DNA of 64,000 nucleotides from Aspidiotus rigidus (GCA_035079385.1 JAVHKY010000056.1:4030001-4094000); one strand, 5' to 3'; counted from the first letter of the stretch, positions 1-13,819 are shown. Program-made: numbers and translations. The notes: generated by a model not told the origin, from the letters alone.

Positions 1-38
1 ATCGACAAAGAAGACATTCAATTGATAAAGGAACTGTA

Positions 39-470
39 TTGGAGATAGGTAGCAGACGTGCGAATAGTAAGAGAACCTACGAAAGAAGCTTGCAGAATTA
101 TGAGAATTGTGCGGCAAGGATGCCCGCTATCGCCACGGCTTTTTTACTTATAAATGCAGAAGAAATTAAGCTGCACCGAATGTTCAAACGAGCTGGTTTC
201 AAAATCAATGGACATGTAATAAGCAACGCGGATGATCAAGTCGTTATCGAAAAAACAACGCAGGAGCTGCAGAGATTGGTAGAAAAACTGAACATTAAAA
301 TAGAGAAACACCATATGAAAATCATTGTAGATGAAATCAAAGTTATGCAAGTGGGGAAAGAACATGAAAAAGCTACATAGCAACTGCGTTTATTGTGATG
401 CTATGTGTGGTCCGGTGTGAGGTATATGCAGCCGAAACATGAACCCTATCGACGAAAATGGAAAGAAAAA
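39..470 (+). pseudogene. LINE reverse transcriptase fragment (palm region)
   Basis: This is a remnant of a non-LTR retrotransposon RT. The 113-residue open stretch (39-380) aligns by eye with the RT at 35068-36249 (minus): shared blocks are LFNIYAEEIF-like, KINGxxI, ADDxVxI, LQxLxxxLNI and MKIxVDxxKVMxxG. The catalytic YADD is here NADD, so the metal-binding motif is damaged. After 380 the homology resumes in another frame with CYVWSGVRY, equivalent to CYIWSIARY of the second copy, and runs to about 470, where a repeat is inserted. The 5' part of the element lies beyond the window edge. The C-terminal piece of the same family, in the same orientation, is found after the inserted repeat (2830-3052). 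Confidence 0.75.
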
Positions 471-472
471 CA

Positions 473-490
473 CTCACGCAGTCGCGTGAG
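473..490. repeat. Terminal hairpin of the composite repeat
   Basis: A 7-bp perfect stem, CTCACGC/GCGTGAG, with a 4-base loop. The same hairpin recurs at 48557-48574 in opposite orientation as CTCACGCGACTGCGTGAG, followed by a run of T. Confidence 0.8.
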
Positions 491-1461
491 TAGTACACGA
501 CTTTTCTTCCCACAATGCAAAAAACATTGAGAGAGTCACTCCCTCTCTTTAAATTAAATACCAATGACCTGTCAATCATGTAAAACATTTGTAGAATAAA
601 CAATAAAAGTCAGTTTATAAATTCTATCACTACGATGTCACATCAACAGATAACAGAGTAAAAATACCTATAATCCAATAAGGAAACCTGAATTTTGTTA
701 TAATTTAGGCTAAGAGTCATCTAAAACCTACAAAACGTCTCCAGAAAAACCACTCCCCCTCCCCCTGTCCAAACTGCTACGAGGCTATAACAGTTGTTCC
801 TAATAAAAAAAAACTCTACAATCATTTTTTCCCATACCTTATTCTTAGCATATTATTAGTCTAGTATACTGTATATTAGGATGAGTGGTTCAATTCTTTA
901 TCACTTCCGATTTCTGGTATCTCTTAAAGCTATCTCCAGCTGCTATTCCTCTCGTGCACTCATAAATTGCCTTCACGCTATCATATCACCATTTTCTATG
1001 CGCACTCCACCCCAAAATTCTTCATCTGGGAATCCAGCTACAACGAGATCCCGAAAAACTAAAAAAATCGATGTCGAAACGAAAGAAGCAACCAATCACC
1101 CAATAGTCAACCCCTCATTCCTTCCCTCACGCTTCAACCATTCCAAACGTATTAACAAAATACCTCACTTTTCTAGCTAGAAAATTCGGTAAAAATATAT
1201 AGCACCCAAGCCCGGTTTACTCGTTAGTCTAATCTCAAATCTCACTCAAAAAAGCCAGTCCAAATTGAAAATAATCTTTCCATCTCTTTTGACACCTCAA
1301 ATCAACTATGAACCACTATTAATTATGTACCCATACATGAAAAAATGACAAATAAATCAATTATTAATTAAGAGTGAAATCACCCAGGTAGTCTCGCATC
1401 AGCACACTTGATGAAGATTAAAAAATTGTACTTAATCATTCAAACTCAAGGTTTTCACTAA

Positions 1462-1978
1462 AATCAGTCGAATAACAAATTAAGAAAAATAAAACGTGAA
1501 CCCACATTTTGGTCCTCATCCCAACGAAATTCAAGGCAAGAGGAGGTCATTTTAGCTCGGCTGCGAATAGGCCACACTCGTCTTACTCATACTTATCTTC
1601 TCACTAATTTCGCTCCTCCATCATGCCCTCACTGTCTCCAAGAAAATTTATCAGTTGATCATTTTATTTTCTCATGCCCCGTCCTGCAACCTACTCGAAC
1701 CTCCCTAAATATATCTTCCAATATCAATGCAGCACTAAACAACAACTCCGAAACCATCGACTCAACCCTAACTTATTTACGCACCACTCAATTCTACAAC
1801 TTCATATAATTCACCAACAAATTCCGTTCGATCGCCACTCAATTCCACCAATACGTACCTAATTTAACCTAATTCAAGTAATGTTCTAAAATAAGATTGT
1901 AACGCCGAGCAAATAACCCTCGTGCAGTTTATAATGCTCGTAAAATAATAATAAATAAAAAAAAAAAAAAAAAAAAAC
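1462..1978 (+). mobile_element. 5'-truncated jockey/I-type LINE 3' end
   Basis: In the frame starting near 1462 the translation ends the ORF2 of a non-LTR retrotransposon. It contains NNKLRKIKRE, then RQEEVILARLRIGHTRLTH (1537-1590), then a C-x2-C-type stretch (PSCPHCLQENLSVDHFIFSC), and stops at about 1809. The motif LRIGHTRLTH followed by C..C....H...C is typical of the region after the RT/RNase H part in jockey- and I-like elements. A 3' UTR and a poly(A) run (about 1957-1978) follow. The flanks match the related repeat copy at 47.63-47.68 kb, which lacks this insertion, so both ends of the insertion can be read. ORF1, the endonuclease and the RT are missing (5' truncation). Confidence 0.85.
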
Positions 1979-2341
1979 TATCGAGTATGACTAATAATAA
2001 TGAAAAATAGCTAGAAAAATGAACGACTCGCCATTGCTACTATCCGTTAAAAAATAAATTTAACAAAACAAATAAAATTTGACAAAACAAAATTCAACGC
2101 TCTAGGGGCTGTGGGAAGCGAGATACAAGTGTACTAAATTTGAACGAAAAGGTTTCATCGGAAATAAAATCCAATGAACCCTTGGTAAAGAATGAACAAA
2201 GAATGAACCTGTCGAATGATGAAAGGTTCTTCACAATAATACACGTACTGATAACGAAAGTGGTAAACGTATAGGAAAATCCGCTTCTCCTAACGTAAGC
2301 AGCTACTCGCAGCTATTCGTAAGAAGCTACTCGTAATAGTG

Positions 2342-2676
2342 AAAAATTTTTCAACAAAAGTAAAAATTTCTCGAGAACTACTCATCCGATCCTCAAAAAA
2401 AATGCAGGTGCACATCTTCAAATATAATACTACAATATGGCCGAGTTACAAAAAAATCCATCGGGTAGTTTCGGAGGAGTTCCGCGGACAAAAAGGTACT
2501 CGAAATACTGCAAAATTTCTCAACAAATTGAAAATTTCTCGAGAACTACTCATCCGATTCTCAAAAAAATTGCAGGTGCACATCTTCAGATATACTACTA
2601 CAATATGGCCAAGTTACAAAAAAATCCATTGGGTAGTTTCGGAGGAGTTCCGCGGACAAAAAAATCTTATATATAA
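2342..2676. repeat. Two tandem 168-bp units
   Basis: Two direct copies with a period of 168 bp (the same word starts at 2373 and 2541), about 90% alike by eye. Each unit includes CGAGAACTACTCATCCGAT, GCAGGTGCACATCTTCA and GGAGTTCCGCGGACAAAAA. Single units occur elsewhere: 46860-46990 in reverse and 48170-48305 forward. Open frames of 121 and 79 residues across it are repeat artefacts. Confidence 0.85.
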
Positions 2677-2829
2677 ATATATATATATATATAAGGAAAC
2701 CTGAAATTTTTTTTATGCTAGTTGTGATCTAGGACCCCTAAAACGTCGAGAAAGTTCATTGCCCACTCCCCCTGTTGACCTTGCTACGGGTGTAATACCT
2801 CACTTTTCTAGTTAGAAAAGTCGGTAAAA

Positions 2830-3052
2830 TAGACGCTTTTGAGATGTGGTGCTATAGGAGAATACTGCGCATCAAATGGATGGAGAACGCACCGAGGTGC
2901 TACAAAAACTTAGGCCACCGGATTGTATTCTCTGTAAAATGATCAAAAATGGAAAGAATAGATATTTAGGGGAAAGAACAGAAAATTGTGACGTCCTAGC
3001 GAAAAACGGAAGACGGCATCATGTTCAACATTGAAAAACACCTGAATATGTA
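2830..3052 (+). pseudogene. LINE C-terminal fragment
   Basis: Reading from 2832 gives AFEMWCYRRILRIKWMENAP, the equivalent of AFEFWCYRRMNRIKWTEKVS in the minus-strand LINE at 34823-35173. A frame change then gives EVLQKLRPPDCILC and a stop at about 3030. The block lies directly after the composite repeat (471-2830). Together with the RT fragment at 39-470 it forms one interrupted copy. Confidence 0.75.
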
Positions 3053-6000
3053 CCTAACACTTTTACTCGTAGAGCTATAATCACAATATAAGAACCGACG
3101 CGACGTCAACTATCAAATCTGTTCAGCGTGCGCACGTTTACTTCATTAATAATTACGATTCATTGAGAAATAAATCGACATCAAAAGATATGCACACGTA
3201 GGTACCTATTTTACTGTATGGAAACGTAGTCATATAAAAATATTAATAAATAAAAGAAGGTAACTTACAAAATAAAAAAAAGAAAAGTGCTGTAGATACG
3301 TCCACAAAATTATCGTTCTTAATCAATTTATCAGTTTCTGGATCTAATCATTTTTTCGAAAGGCAATAGCAAATTTATGCACGTTCTCGCGGGAGCAAAG
3401 TTGACTTTCGTATCTTATCGGGGAAAATTCGATCAACTTATCTCATCGAGATAGAGTGAACGCAACATTGTCTGTACCGTACCACCACACTAATATAATT
3501 ATAATCGTATATATAAGATTGAAGAGAAAAGAAAAACTTATCAATCAATGATTCAGCACATTATTTTCAATCTACAAAACATACAAACGATTTCAAAGAA
3601 TTATCGAATTATCGTCAAGAGTTCGAACATGATAAGTAAAATTAGAAATTGAAAATGAAGCGTCCCAATGGATTGAATTACATACGTATACGAGTGCAAT
3701 ATGAACATTAACGAACAGTTAATGAAACTATAAAATCGGACATTCACGCGATTTTTCGTTATGATGCGATGTCTGTATTCGTTGTTCTATCATGGTGCGT
3801 ATGGGGATACAGTTCTGGACAACCACAGTAATACCATACATACCGCTCCAGTGGATCACACTTCAAAATAAATAAAAGAGACCCTATGACCTGATTTTGC
3901 AGATATAATTTCGAGGATTAATATTATGTACGATAAAAGACTGTAGACGATAGACATACCGCCTTAATAGCTTCGATTATACATGGATTCTATCGACACT
4001 GAAACCTTCGCTCGTTTTCCAAAATTATTTATAGTTCCATTCCGTTTTTCCGTCTTCTTTCGCTCTAGCCCCAGCTTCAAATCTTACGACCATAGTTCCG
4101 TTCCTCAGGGGATTATAAGTCATGCCACGACCTTCTCGCACACCTGTAATAATTCAAGATGGTTTTGACCAATACGGGCGCACAACAATTCACAGAAGGT
4201 GTACAGTCTATCCATGCTGGCACCGCGAACATACGAAACCTTTTAAACCTCAATTGATGAACCTTTCACTCGGGATAAGAGTGGAACAGATCGACAATTT
4301 TCTTGGGATAGTAAGCTCTAGGAAGTGTAAGTGCTTAGCGGCAGCGTACCCGGAACAACCAGTATAATATAAACTTGACCGAAAATTTTGAAATAGAATC
4401 AAATAATACCCTAGTTCTTGTATCTAAATAGGGCTAATTTCTAGATACAAGAATAACGAACATGATTACACTGAACGCAAAAAGGAAACAAGATGGCGAG
4501 AGATTAAAAGAAAGAAAGAAAAATAATAAGCATCTTGTCGACAGCAGCGTTTGTTTATTCAATGGTTCGAAAAATTGACAATATTGACAAGCGTCGCAAA
4601 ATTTGTTACTGCAACAAAGAGGCGTTTTTTCTTACACTGCCGCAATTGCCCGTACAGATTCCATCGAGTGTAAGTGTAAAAGCGTCATTACAACGCAAAG
4701 GGGAGGGAATTTTCCTAGTGTGTGCACGTATTTCGTTTACACGAAGAGATGAAGGGTATGACTTCAGCTGATAATAAACTATACAATCTTTAAAAGCTTA
4801 AAAATGAGGCATAGACTGAAAGAGTAAATAGTCCTCGTTAAGTACGCGCCATTTGTATAGTCAATAATACGTAGTTTGAATTTCTACAGACACGCTGTAA
4901 AAAACTGTCGAACTATTATTGATAGGTCATACTTCTTTTTCTGAAACAAGTCCCACAAATTTCTGTAAATACCTAGATTTCCACTAATGCGACGAAAATT
5001 TCAATTGGTTGAAAAATGACGTTCTCAATAATTTGAAAAATTGATCAAAACCATCAACATTCCGAAAACATGTCAAATCTAGTTTCTTAGAAAAACTAAG
5101 AAAAAAAAAAAAAAAAACGAGAAATTACGAGTACAATTTACTTATTTTGCTCGCTACTCTCGGGGTTCTTTCTGTCGAGGAAAACCTATGTTATGGGGGA
5201 ATTCCCGAAGTTAGGCTCACTCACTCATAACGAATAGCGACAAGTACAGAACACTCAAAATTCAGGTGATTTTATAAGAATCATGGAAATCACAGACACG
5301 AGTTATCCGTACTGGACATTCAGATTTGCAGTTTTTCTAAGTTAACGAGATTGTGTGTGACCAAGTCATAATTTCTTGAATAATGGGCAGAGCTCGATTC
5401 ATGGATGCGGGAGATGGAGACAGACCTTCACGAACCTACCACCGATTAAAACCTAAGAGAAATTTGACCAAAGTCCTCTCTATTCGTCGCGTCGGCCAAC
5501 GAGAAAGATTTTCGAATAGATTTGATCGTGAATTATAAGTTAATACTAAATTACATTTACTCGAGCTTTGATTCTGAAAGAAAAGGTTCTATTTACGAGA
5601 GACCGACGATACATATTAAACATGAAAGATCTCTTATTTTTGAAATTCATATCATTATTACGGAAAAATCAGTCTCCAGGCTACAAGAGCATAAATTTTC
5701 GAAGACATTTCGAGATTATTTACCAGCGGTATTATTCATCCACCTTTATAATATGGAAAAACCCGGGTTATTGAAACACCAAAAAGCCTAATAATTCAAG
5801 AACAAATACTGTAGATGATCGAAAAACTATTGCAGTCTCAAAATTTTTTGCTTGTTCCAGCATCGATAATGGAAATTTATTTTTGAATTGTCCAATTTGA
5901 TAAGCAGTTCAGTCATGAAAAAATTGAAGTGACAATTTTAGTTCACGACGAGAAGTGCTCGAAAAATAGAACTGAAGAAATGAAAAGAACATACCTTCGT

Positions 6001-7655
6001 TCACGGATGGATGTCTCTCACCTCTCTAGCAAAAATATCATTTTTTTTTTTTTTTTTAAATTAACGAGCTACTAGCACCCTGCCTTCAGGGCTATGAGCT
6101 CGGCTAGATTGTGTGATTATATGCGTGAGAGGAAGTTGGCTTGTTGTAAAAAGTTGAATATGTTAGGGATGGAGGGAAAGAGATCAGAAAGTGCTTCTGT
6201 ATGGTTGCATTCATCGTCTTTCTCTACAATTCTTTCTTACGATTGTTTAGCAAACTTTAGTGAGTAGAGACTGAACTTTAATACACGTGAAAAATCCAAA
6301 TTCAATTTTAGACGTATAAAAAACTAGTTTACATTCCAACTCGAGTACGGAATACATTGGCATCGGCAGCTTCACTCAATCGGGTCTAATTTTCGAATCG
6401 AATGAAAAGGAGAAGAAAACGTTCAATAATGAGAATAAAGTGGGCGCCGTGTTTATCGCACAGATGGAGTTTCGACGAGAGATCGGCAATTTCTTTGAGG
6501 ATCTTTAATGTTAATCCCCCGCATATACAGAAATATTAAAACTGCGATACGACATACATTTCGAGGACACTAAACCTAAACAAACCAAAATTTTACGTTT
6601 CAATTCTATAGGTTCACGATGTCGCTCTTTCTCACGGAAATAAGACGAGTTTCTGTACCGAAGCAACAAAACGCAAAAATTTTTCTTCGCCGAAAAATTG
6701 AAAAGTCAACAATTTAGAATAGCACCTATCTCAAAATTTGGACCACCGGCAATAGCTTCGATAAGAGCTAACAAGTTTTCGCGTCGTAATTGAGTAGATA
6801 CTTGAGATTTCCTTGTTGAGTCATCAAAATGATGCGAGCCGAGAAAAGTACAGAAGACACGAGTTTAGTAATATCAAGTGGTAGGTAAAGAACAATCAAT
6901 TATTTTATCATGACTTATGATGACATATCAGCAGTCAGCAGTGAATCATTTCCAAATAACTCTTCATTGAAAATTTGACTGCATTCTTCATTTTTCCAAC
7001 GCAAACCACGTTTAACCCGCTCGACCATTTACAGCGTGGTGGCTGGACGATGGACATACGTTATCAGCAATTTTACTCTGTCGATTGTTTTGATATACAC
7101 GATTGAAAAATTTGATGATACGTAGCTGCGCTTATCAACACTGTAATACTTCGTAATTAAAGGAGATAATCACTGCTGTACAAGAATATGTACGTCATAA
7201 TATTTATATACTTATACGAGGCACCTACAACGCAGCGCAAGGCGACGCGACGCGACGCGACGTACACGTTGTCGGTGCGGTGTGAATATAAACAATAGTC
7301 TATAATCTATGTATTGACATAATAGCGAGAAGTCAATTAAGGGTACATTATACAAAGCCAATGCGGTCTCCTCCTAACGTCACACAATGCGTTTATTTCG
7401 GGATAATATTATAATAGAAGGGTTATACGTCTGTTTAGCAACCATTCTATAAGTACGTGTGAAAAAGAAGGAAAATTTTTGAAAAAAAAAAAAAAAAAAA
7501 AAAAAAATAGAATAAAGAGAACAGTTGCGCGCGACCAAACTATATCGTTCCTTGTGTACCAATATACTGTATTTATAGGTACAACAATAACTGAACACAC
7601 GAACACTAGGTATAGAATTTTTGGTTCTACAAAGTAAGTACTATTAGTACTCAAC
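3053..7655. other. No gene recognised
   Basis: AT-rich sequence with scattered homopolymer tracts (A17 near 5100, T20 near 6040, A-run near 7480). Short open frames at 4122-4367, 4535-4771 and 5522-5791 show no family motif, no supporting splice context and overlap in several frames, so they are not called. Confidence 0.6.
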
Positions 7656-7659
7656 ATAC

Positions 7660-8126
7660 CTGCCGTGCAAATAATGTTTGACGAACGTGTAATCCATTGG
7701 TTTTGGAGAAAGAGCAATATCGTCAAAAAATCAATGTTACCTCTTCTCCAACTAAACCAGATTCTGAACATTTGTCAAAAATTATTTGTTCGGTAGATGA
7801 TTAAGAACAGTTGATTCTGAAAGTATTTTTCACGCTGAATTCAGTGGTGGTGTTCGTTTCTTTCAGTTGACTCTCGTTTTCGAGTAATGGAGAAATATGC
7901 ACGTTCGTCAAAATGAAATTTTTTGACGAACGTGCGTTTCATCGTATATCTCATCAGGGAACGAGTTTCACTAAAAAAGGTCACCATTGAATTTCTCGTG
8001 AAAATTTACTTCGGAATTCGACAAACAAGTATCATACGACATAACCAGAAAGATTATTTATCAATTTTGTCCTTTTCTCCAAAACCAATGGAGTGCACGT
8101 TCGTCAAACATTATTTGCATGGCAGA
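7660..8126. repeat. Imperfect palindrome of about 470 bp
   Basis: The outer arms 7660-7735 and 8058-8126 are reverse complements with few differences; both include the CCAAAACCAATGG box and CGTTCGTCAAACATTATTTG. At the centre, GCACGTTCGTCAAAA (7899-7913) faces TTTTGACGAACGTGC (7920-7934). The sequence between is a more diverged inverted match, so the whole unit folds on itself. The word GACGAACGTG therefore occurs four times, twice per strand. It resembles a foldback or MITE element; no flanking duplication was resolved. Confidence 0.75.
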
Positions 8127-11100
8127 TGCGTTTCAAAATTATAACAATTCGACAATCTCACAAATTGGATAACAAGTTGCTAAAATTTCTTTACATGTTA
8201 TTGTAATAATTTACGATTATCAAAACTCAGAATTTTTCTTCTTTTTTCCTCCGTTTGTCCTATACAATCACACGAAAAACATTAAATTTTTTCTTTCTTC
8301 AACAGAATATGTAGTGAACTAAAATAAGAACAAATAATATAGACGAGTAATGAAAATATTCAAGGAATGCCGCTCGTTTCTTGTTTCTCTATTCCTATCC
8401 TGTATTGTATACAGGAATCAAGTCGAGTAATAGGTAACACAATATTTATTTCTCAGTTTAGACTGATGTCGAACGTATCTTTTTAATGGATCAGAAGATA
8501 ATTAAAACAGAAGACTAGCTACAACACTTTACCAATCATGTAAAATGAAATTTTAATCAATTACGACCGTAGAAATTCATTAATTTGTTTTACAAACAAG
8601 AGAAATCAACTAACGAAATTCATACCCAGGAAGGCTTGACAGTTCATCACAAATAGCAACTTTTCCTTCATCTAGACTAGTTCACACAATTCCTGAACAG
8701 AAGCGGATGATGAGACAGTGAGGTGGCCGAGATAAAGTCGAGCCATATGTCTGATATAATATATGTATTATATGTATGAGATAGGAGGAGGATGTGAAAA
8801 AAATTTCGATTTTCGAGCTGCTATATATGATAGGAAAGAGCAAAGATTACAACCACCATAGGAATTAGACACGGGAAAATGTCGAATATCGAGCACGGGG
8901 ACATTCAAGTTTCAATATCGAAACCATGTTCGTCTCATAGAACATAGGTTCCCTAAATTCTTCGATTTCATTAAGGAAGCGGTCGTATTCTCGAAGACCT
9001 CCCATCACATAATGTAGCTCGAAAGTCGAAATTATTTTACGTCCCTCTTCCCTTGCCCACCCCTATACCACTCGAAAGTCAGAATTCCTCCAAAACTCAC
9101 ATCAAAAGGTAAGAGGAAAGGATGACCAATTTTCATCGCCTAATTAAATTAGGTCAGGTCATTTTTCGAGGGAGACTGAATTTTTAAAAAAGAGACACAC
9201 ATAAAAAAAAACAGAACTTATTCCCTGTTAAAATTTTAACTCTCGATATACATGTAAGGAAGGAAATCTGGAAAATTTATGACTTTTGAGCGATGTATAA
9301 CAGAAGAGTAATTACTTTTAAAAGCTTCATCTATCGGGCTAAAGGATAGAACAAGCATCTTTGAAAAATGTCGACTCGGCCTTAATATACGAGGTGAGGG
9401 ACTTGATAAAATTTTCGTATTTCAAGCGACATAGAGAGGACGAAGCGTACGAAAAACTTCGAATTCCGAGAGAATCAATAATTGGATAGAATTAGTAATC
9501 TATGACCAAAAACAAAGAATGGACTCTTAGAACTAATTTTCTACACTCACAGTAGAGCATGTGATTTTTCCATTTTCGCAACCCTCATTCAGCCCTCCTT
9601 TCGTTCGTAAGGAACTAAAAAAAATTACACGGCTTCCCCCGTCACGAAACAAGGATTCATTTCTTCTTTCTTGGTAGCCCCCCCCCCCTTCCCTACCTTA
9701 GAAATGGTTTCACTAAGTCAAGATCACGCGTGTGAAGCACCTACACTGCTGTATATCAAATGCACTGTATCTTCATTCAACTAAAAATATTTTCAAAAGA
9801 AATGTTCAACTTTAATGCAGTTATATAAGGTTTATACAATATTCGGACACTATACTGAAGAGAAGAAAAAAAAAATATATATAATAATATAATTTTTTTT
9901 TTTATAAAGTTATCATATTTATTGCAATGGAAGTATAATTTTATTATACGAGTAGAAAAATTTTGACTGAAATGCGAGTTTAAGAATTAATTTACGAGTT
10001 TAAGAAATAATACGAATTTAAGAAAATAATAATAATGTACGAGTTAACGAAATATACATTATAATTTATGATGCTAAAATTTTAATTTTGTCCTGCTCTC
10101 ATTCTTTTTTCCCCTCTCCTTTTTAAAAAATCAAATTCAAACTCTTACTCTTTCTCTTACTTCATTACTGATACGAAGTCGCTATTTATAATTTAATAAA
10201 ATCTTCTGGCTTTCTCAGTTATTTATTTTTCTCTAACAGACTTTGCCCCGATTCCCCGTTTTGCCCCTAAAAAATGGTCAGCCTGATTCACGCGTAAGGT
10301 TTAGTGGTAATGAAGGCTGTCAATCCTACTGAGTATTTTCACCTTATTCTCGACCAGGAAACTGTTTTACGAGACTTTCGATTGTTGGCCAGCTTTAAAG
10401 ACGAACAATAAGTATAACTTAGGTTATACTGGACAGCACAACTCGTATCGAGAGGGAATGAACAGAGAAGGTACTTGGAATATTCGCTGATTAGGCGTCT
10501 TTTTGTCCAGAAACTAGTATAGGTTAGTGAACCATCATAATTATTCGTCTAGCTACGATGCAAAACAATGATAGACCTCATAGTGTATCGCCGAGAAAAG
10601 CATGTGTTTGTCATAGATTCTAACACTACACAGGAAAACGTACCGAAACAACGTGAGAGAATAGCCTGGATTCGTTTGGGTCCCATTGCCTGTATGGAAT
10701 TTGCAACTCTAGTATTATGGATGTTTGAACACTGCGCCTTGGCGAAAGCGTGGTCAATCATTACTTGCAAAGGGCTACATCATGACAAAAATTTAGGGAG
10801 AAGTAAAACAACGCCAGCAAAAATCATGAAGAAACAAAGAAACTGTTTTAATCGGTGATAAGGAAACTTTATCGATAAAGTAGAAAAAAGGATTCAGCGA
10901 ACGTTAACTTGCTAGACGTGGCCTGATTTCGTGTACGGATTTGAAAGCTACAATTGACGGGCAGGCTCAACAAAATCGCGAGATTCAGGTAGCACTTTAC
11001 ACTCCGGATAATCGAACTGAGCTGATGAATAGATGGAAAATTTTCTGATTTGATCATTAGACTACGAAATACTTATAGGAAAAATAACGCAAGTTACGAC

Positions 11101-11732
11101 AATACCAACTAAGACGACGACAAACGTATAAGTTACAGTGACGTACAATTACTACGATAATCGCCTACACCGTGAAAATACAGCGACATAATCAGCTGAC
11201 TTGAAGAGAAAGAGGAAGCAAAATAAAAGAAAGAAAGAAAGAGGAAAAACGAAACGAATTAACGAACGTTGAATAGAGTACGAATACGAGCATAGCGAAC
11301 AGGTTTCATCAACGTCGTTTGTTGGCTATTACATAAACACGTATGTACAGTACAATGTATCTTATCCTATCATATGTATCTGTGTTGAAGTGTACAATAT
11401 ACTTTTTCGTTTTGTTTTTGTTTTTTTTTTTTTTTTTTTTAAAAACGGTACCACACAAGGGAAAAAAGATATCGTGTAATTTTCGATTATTAGTCACTCT
11501 CCAAGTAGGCCAATGTAAATACAAAGAGGGCGCGGCGAAGAACGAAGGAAAAACAAATTAATATTATTACGACTGTACAATATTTTAGCGATTTTCGAAC
11601 ACTGAACAGAAACCTGGATAGGTATGATCAACGTATGATTGAACGTGTTTGAATCGGTATGCACGGAGGAAGAGAATTGCTGAAATTGTGAAATACGTGA
11701 TTCCGGTAGGAAGGAAGGGAGAAAAAGTACTT
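8127..11732. other. No gene recognised; dispersed repeat piece near 8.75 kb
   Basis: Mostly unique-looking AT-rich sequence. Around 8795-8845 the words AAAATTTCGATTTTCGAGC and CTATATATGATAGGA match the dispersed repeat at 37790-37925 and 47285-47400. A C9 run sits near 9680. The overlapping frames at 10549-10770 (minus) and 10568-10858 (plus) have no recognisable motif. Confidence 0.5.
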
Positions 11733-11830
11733 ACCGGTGATAAACCCATGTCTCCTCCAAATTGCAGTACTTCCGAAGAAAACATTACGAATAAGAGGAC
11801 ACAAAAAAACACCAAAGTAGTGAAAAACAC
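11733..11830 (-). CDS. Possible signal-peptide exon
   Basis: On the minus strand a short open stretch reads TTLVFFCVLLFVMFSS, a signal-peptide-like hydrophobic core, then EVLQFGGDMGLSP. It ends at a strong donor (CCG|GTAAGT, 11733 side). No in-frame ATG lies before the hydrophobic core: a stop precedes it, and the only ATG is inside it. It would therefore need an upstream exon or a start at the internal Met. A CpG-rich patch at 12120-12290 lies upstream on the same strand and could be a promoter or 5' UTR. The protein is not recognised; a chance frame is possible. Confidence 0.25.
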
Positions 11831-12119
11831 CTCACAAATTTATTTAGATGAAAAGAGAGAAAAAAGAACGTAGGTAAATTAAAAGCCACACTACGAGTTT
11901 TAGAAAATTACGGTAATGAAAGAAAATAAAACTAGCGTTTTCTATCTTGGAAAATTACGTAAAACAAAAAAAAAAAAAAACTTTCGAAACGGATAGCGCG
12001 TAGCACTGTCTACTAACAACAAGAAAACAGGCATCCACCACTGACTGACTGAAACAAACCACTAGACTACTTGTACTAACTACTATCAGTTAAACAACCG
12101 AATAGCTACACTTCGTCTC

Positions 12120-12290
12120 TAAATTCGAAGTGGCAGGCAGCAAAATGCAGAGGCAAACAGTCCGAACGCGAAACGTTGTCGCACTACGCTGCGTTGCTGT
12201 GGCGCTCTCACACCGCCACCACCACCACCGCCACCACTGCTCAAGGAACAAGCGTGGCCTGCCGTACGAAGTTAAATTGACGTTGCAAAA
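12120..12290. other. CpG-rich patch
   Basis: Against the AT-rich background this segment has many CpG dinucleotides and a CACCAC-rich run (CGCCACCACCACCACCGCCA). It could be a promoter or 5' UTR of a minus-strand gene including the candidate exon at 11733-11830. The plus-strand frame through it (12130-12321, His-run) looks like translated simple sequence. Confidence 0.3.
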
Positions 12291-12321
12291 ACAACGATTG
12301 CGGAAAAGAAAAAAATATTAA

Positions 12322-13819
<1,498 letters not shown>

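Larger units (their letters stand above)
471..2830. mobile_element. Composite hairpin-ended repeat inserted in the LINE
   Basis: One end (473-490) is a perfect hairpin, CTCACGCAGTCGCGTGAG, and the other (2804-2819) is the near-palindrome TTTTCTAGTTAGAAAA followed by TCGGTAAAA. Most of the interval is repeated in inverted orientation at 46.8-48.6 kb: 471-690 matches 48375-48580, 735-805 matches 47860-47910, 1260-1460 matches 47640-47850 and 2096-2160 matches 47500-47560. A second terminal palindrome inside it (1169-1184, TTTTCTAGCTAGAAAA) suggests two adjoining copies. It codes for nothing recognisable. Its hairpin end, internal tandem repeats and apparent insertion between A residues resemble non-autonomous Helentron/DINE elements. 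That class assignment is inference; the repeat and its inverted copies are seen directly. Confidence 0.6.

Noticed and set aside
2339..2704. 121- and 79-residue frames with internal repeats
   Set aside because: Open only because the 168-bp tandem unit lacks stops in those frames; other copies of the unit do not keep the frame.
7380..7771. Minus-strand frames of 72 and 120 residues with an F-run
   Set aside because: They pass through a poly(A/T) tract and part of the 7.66-8.13 kb palindrome; no motif or splice support.
10549..10858. Overlapping plus- and minus-strand frames of 96 and 73 residues
   Set aside because: No domain motif in either direction; complementary open frames are likely chance.
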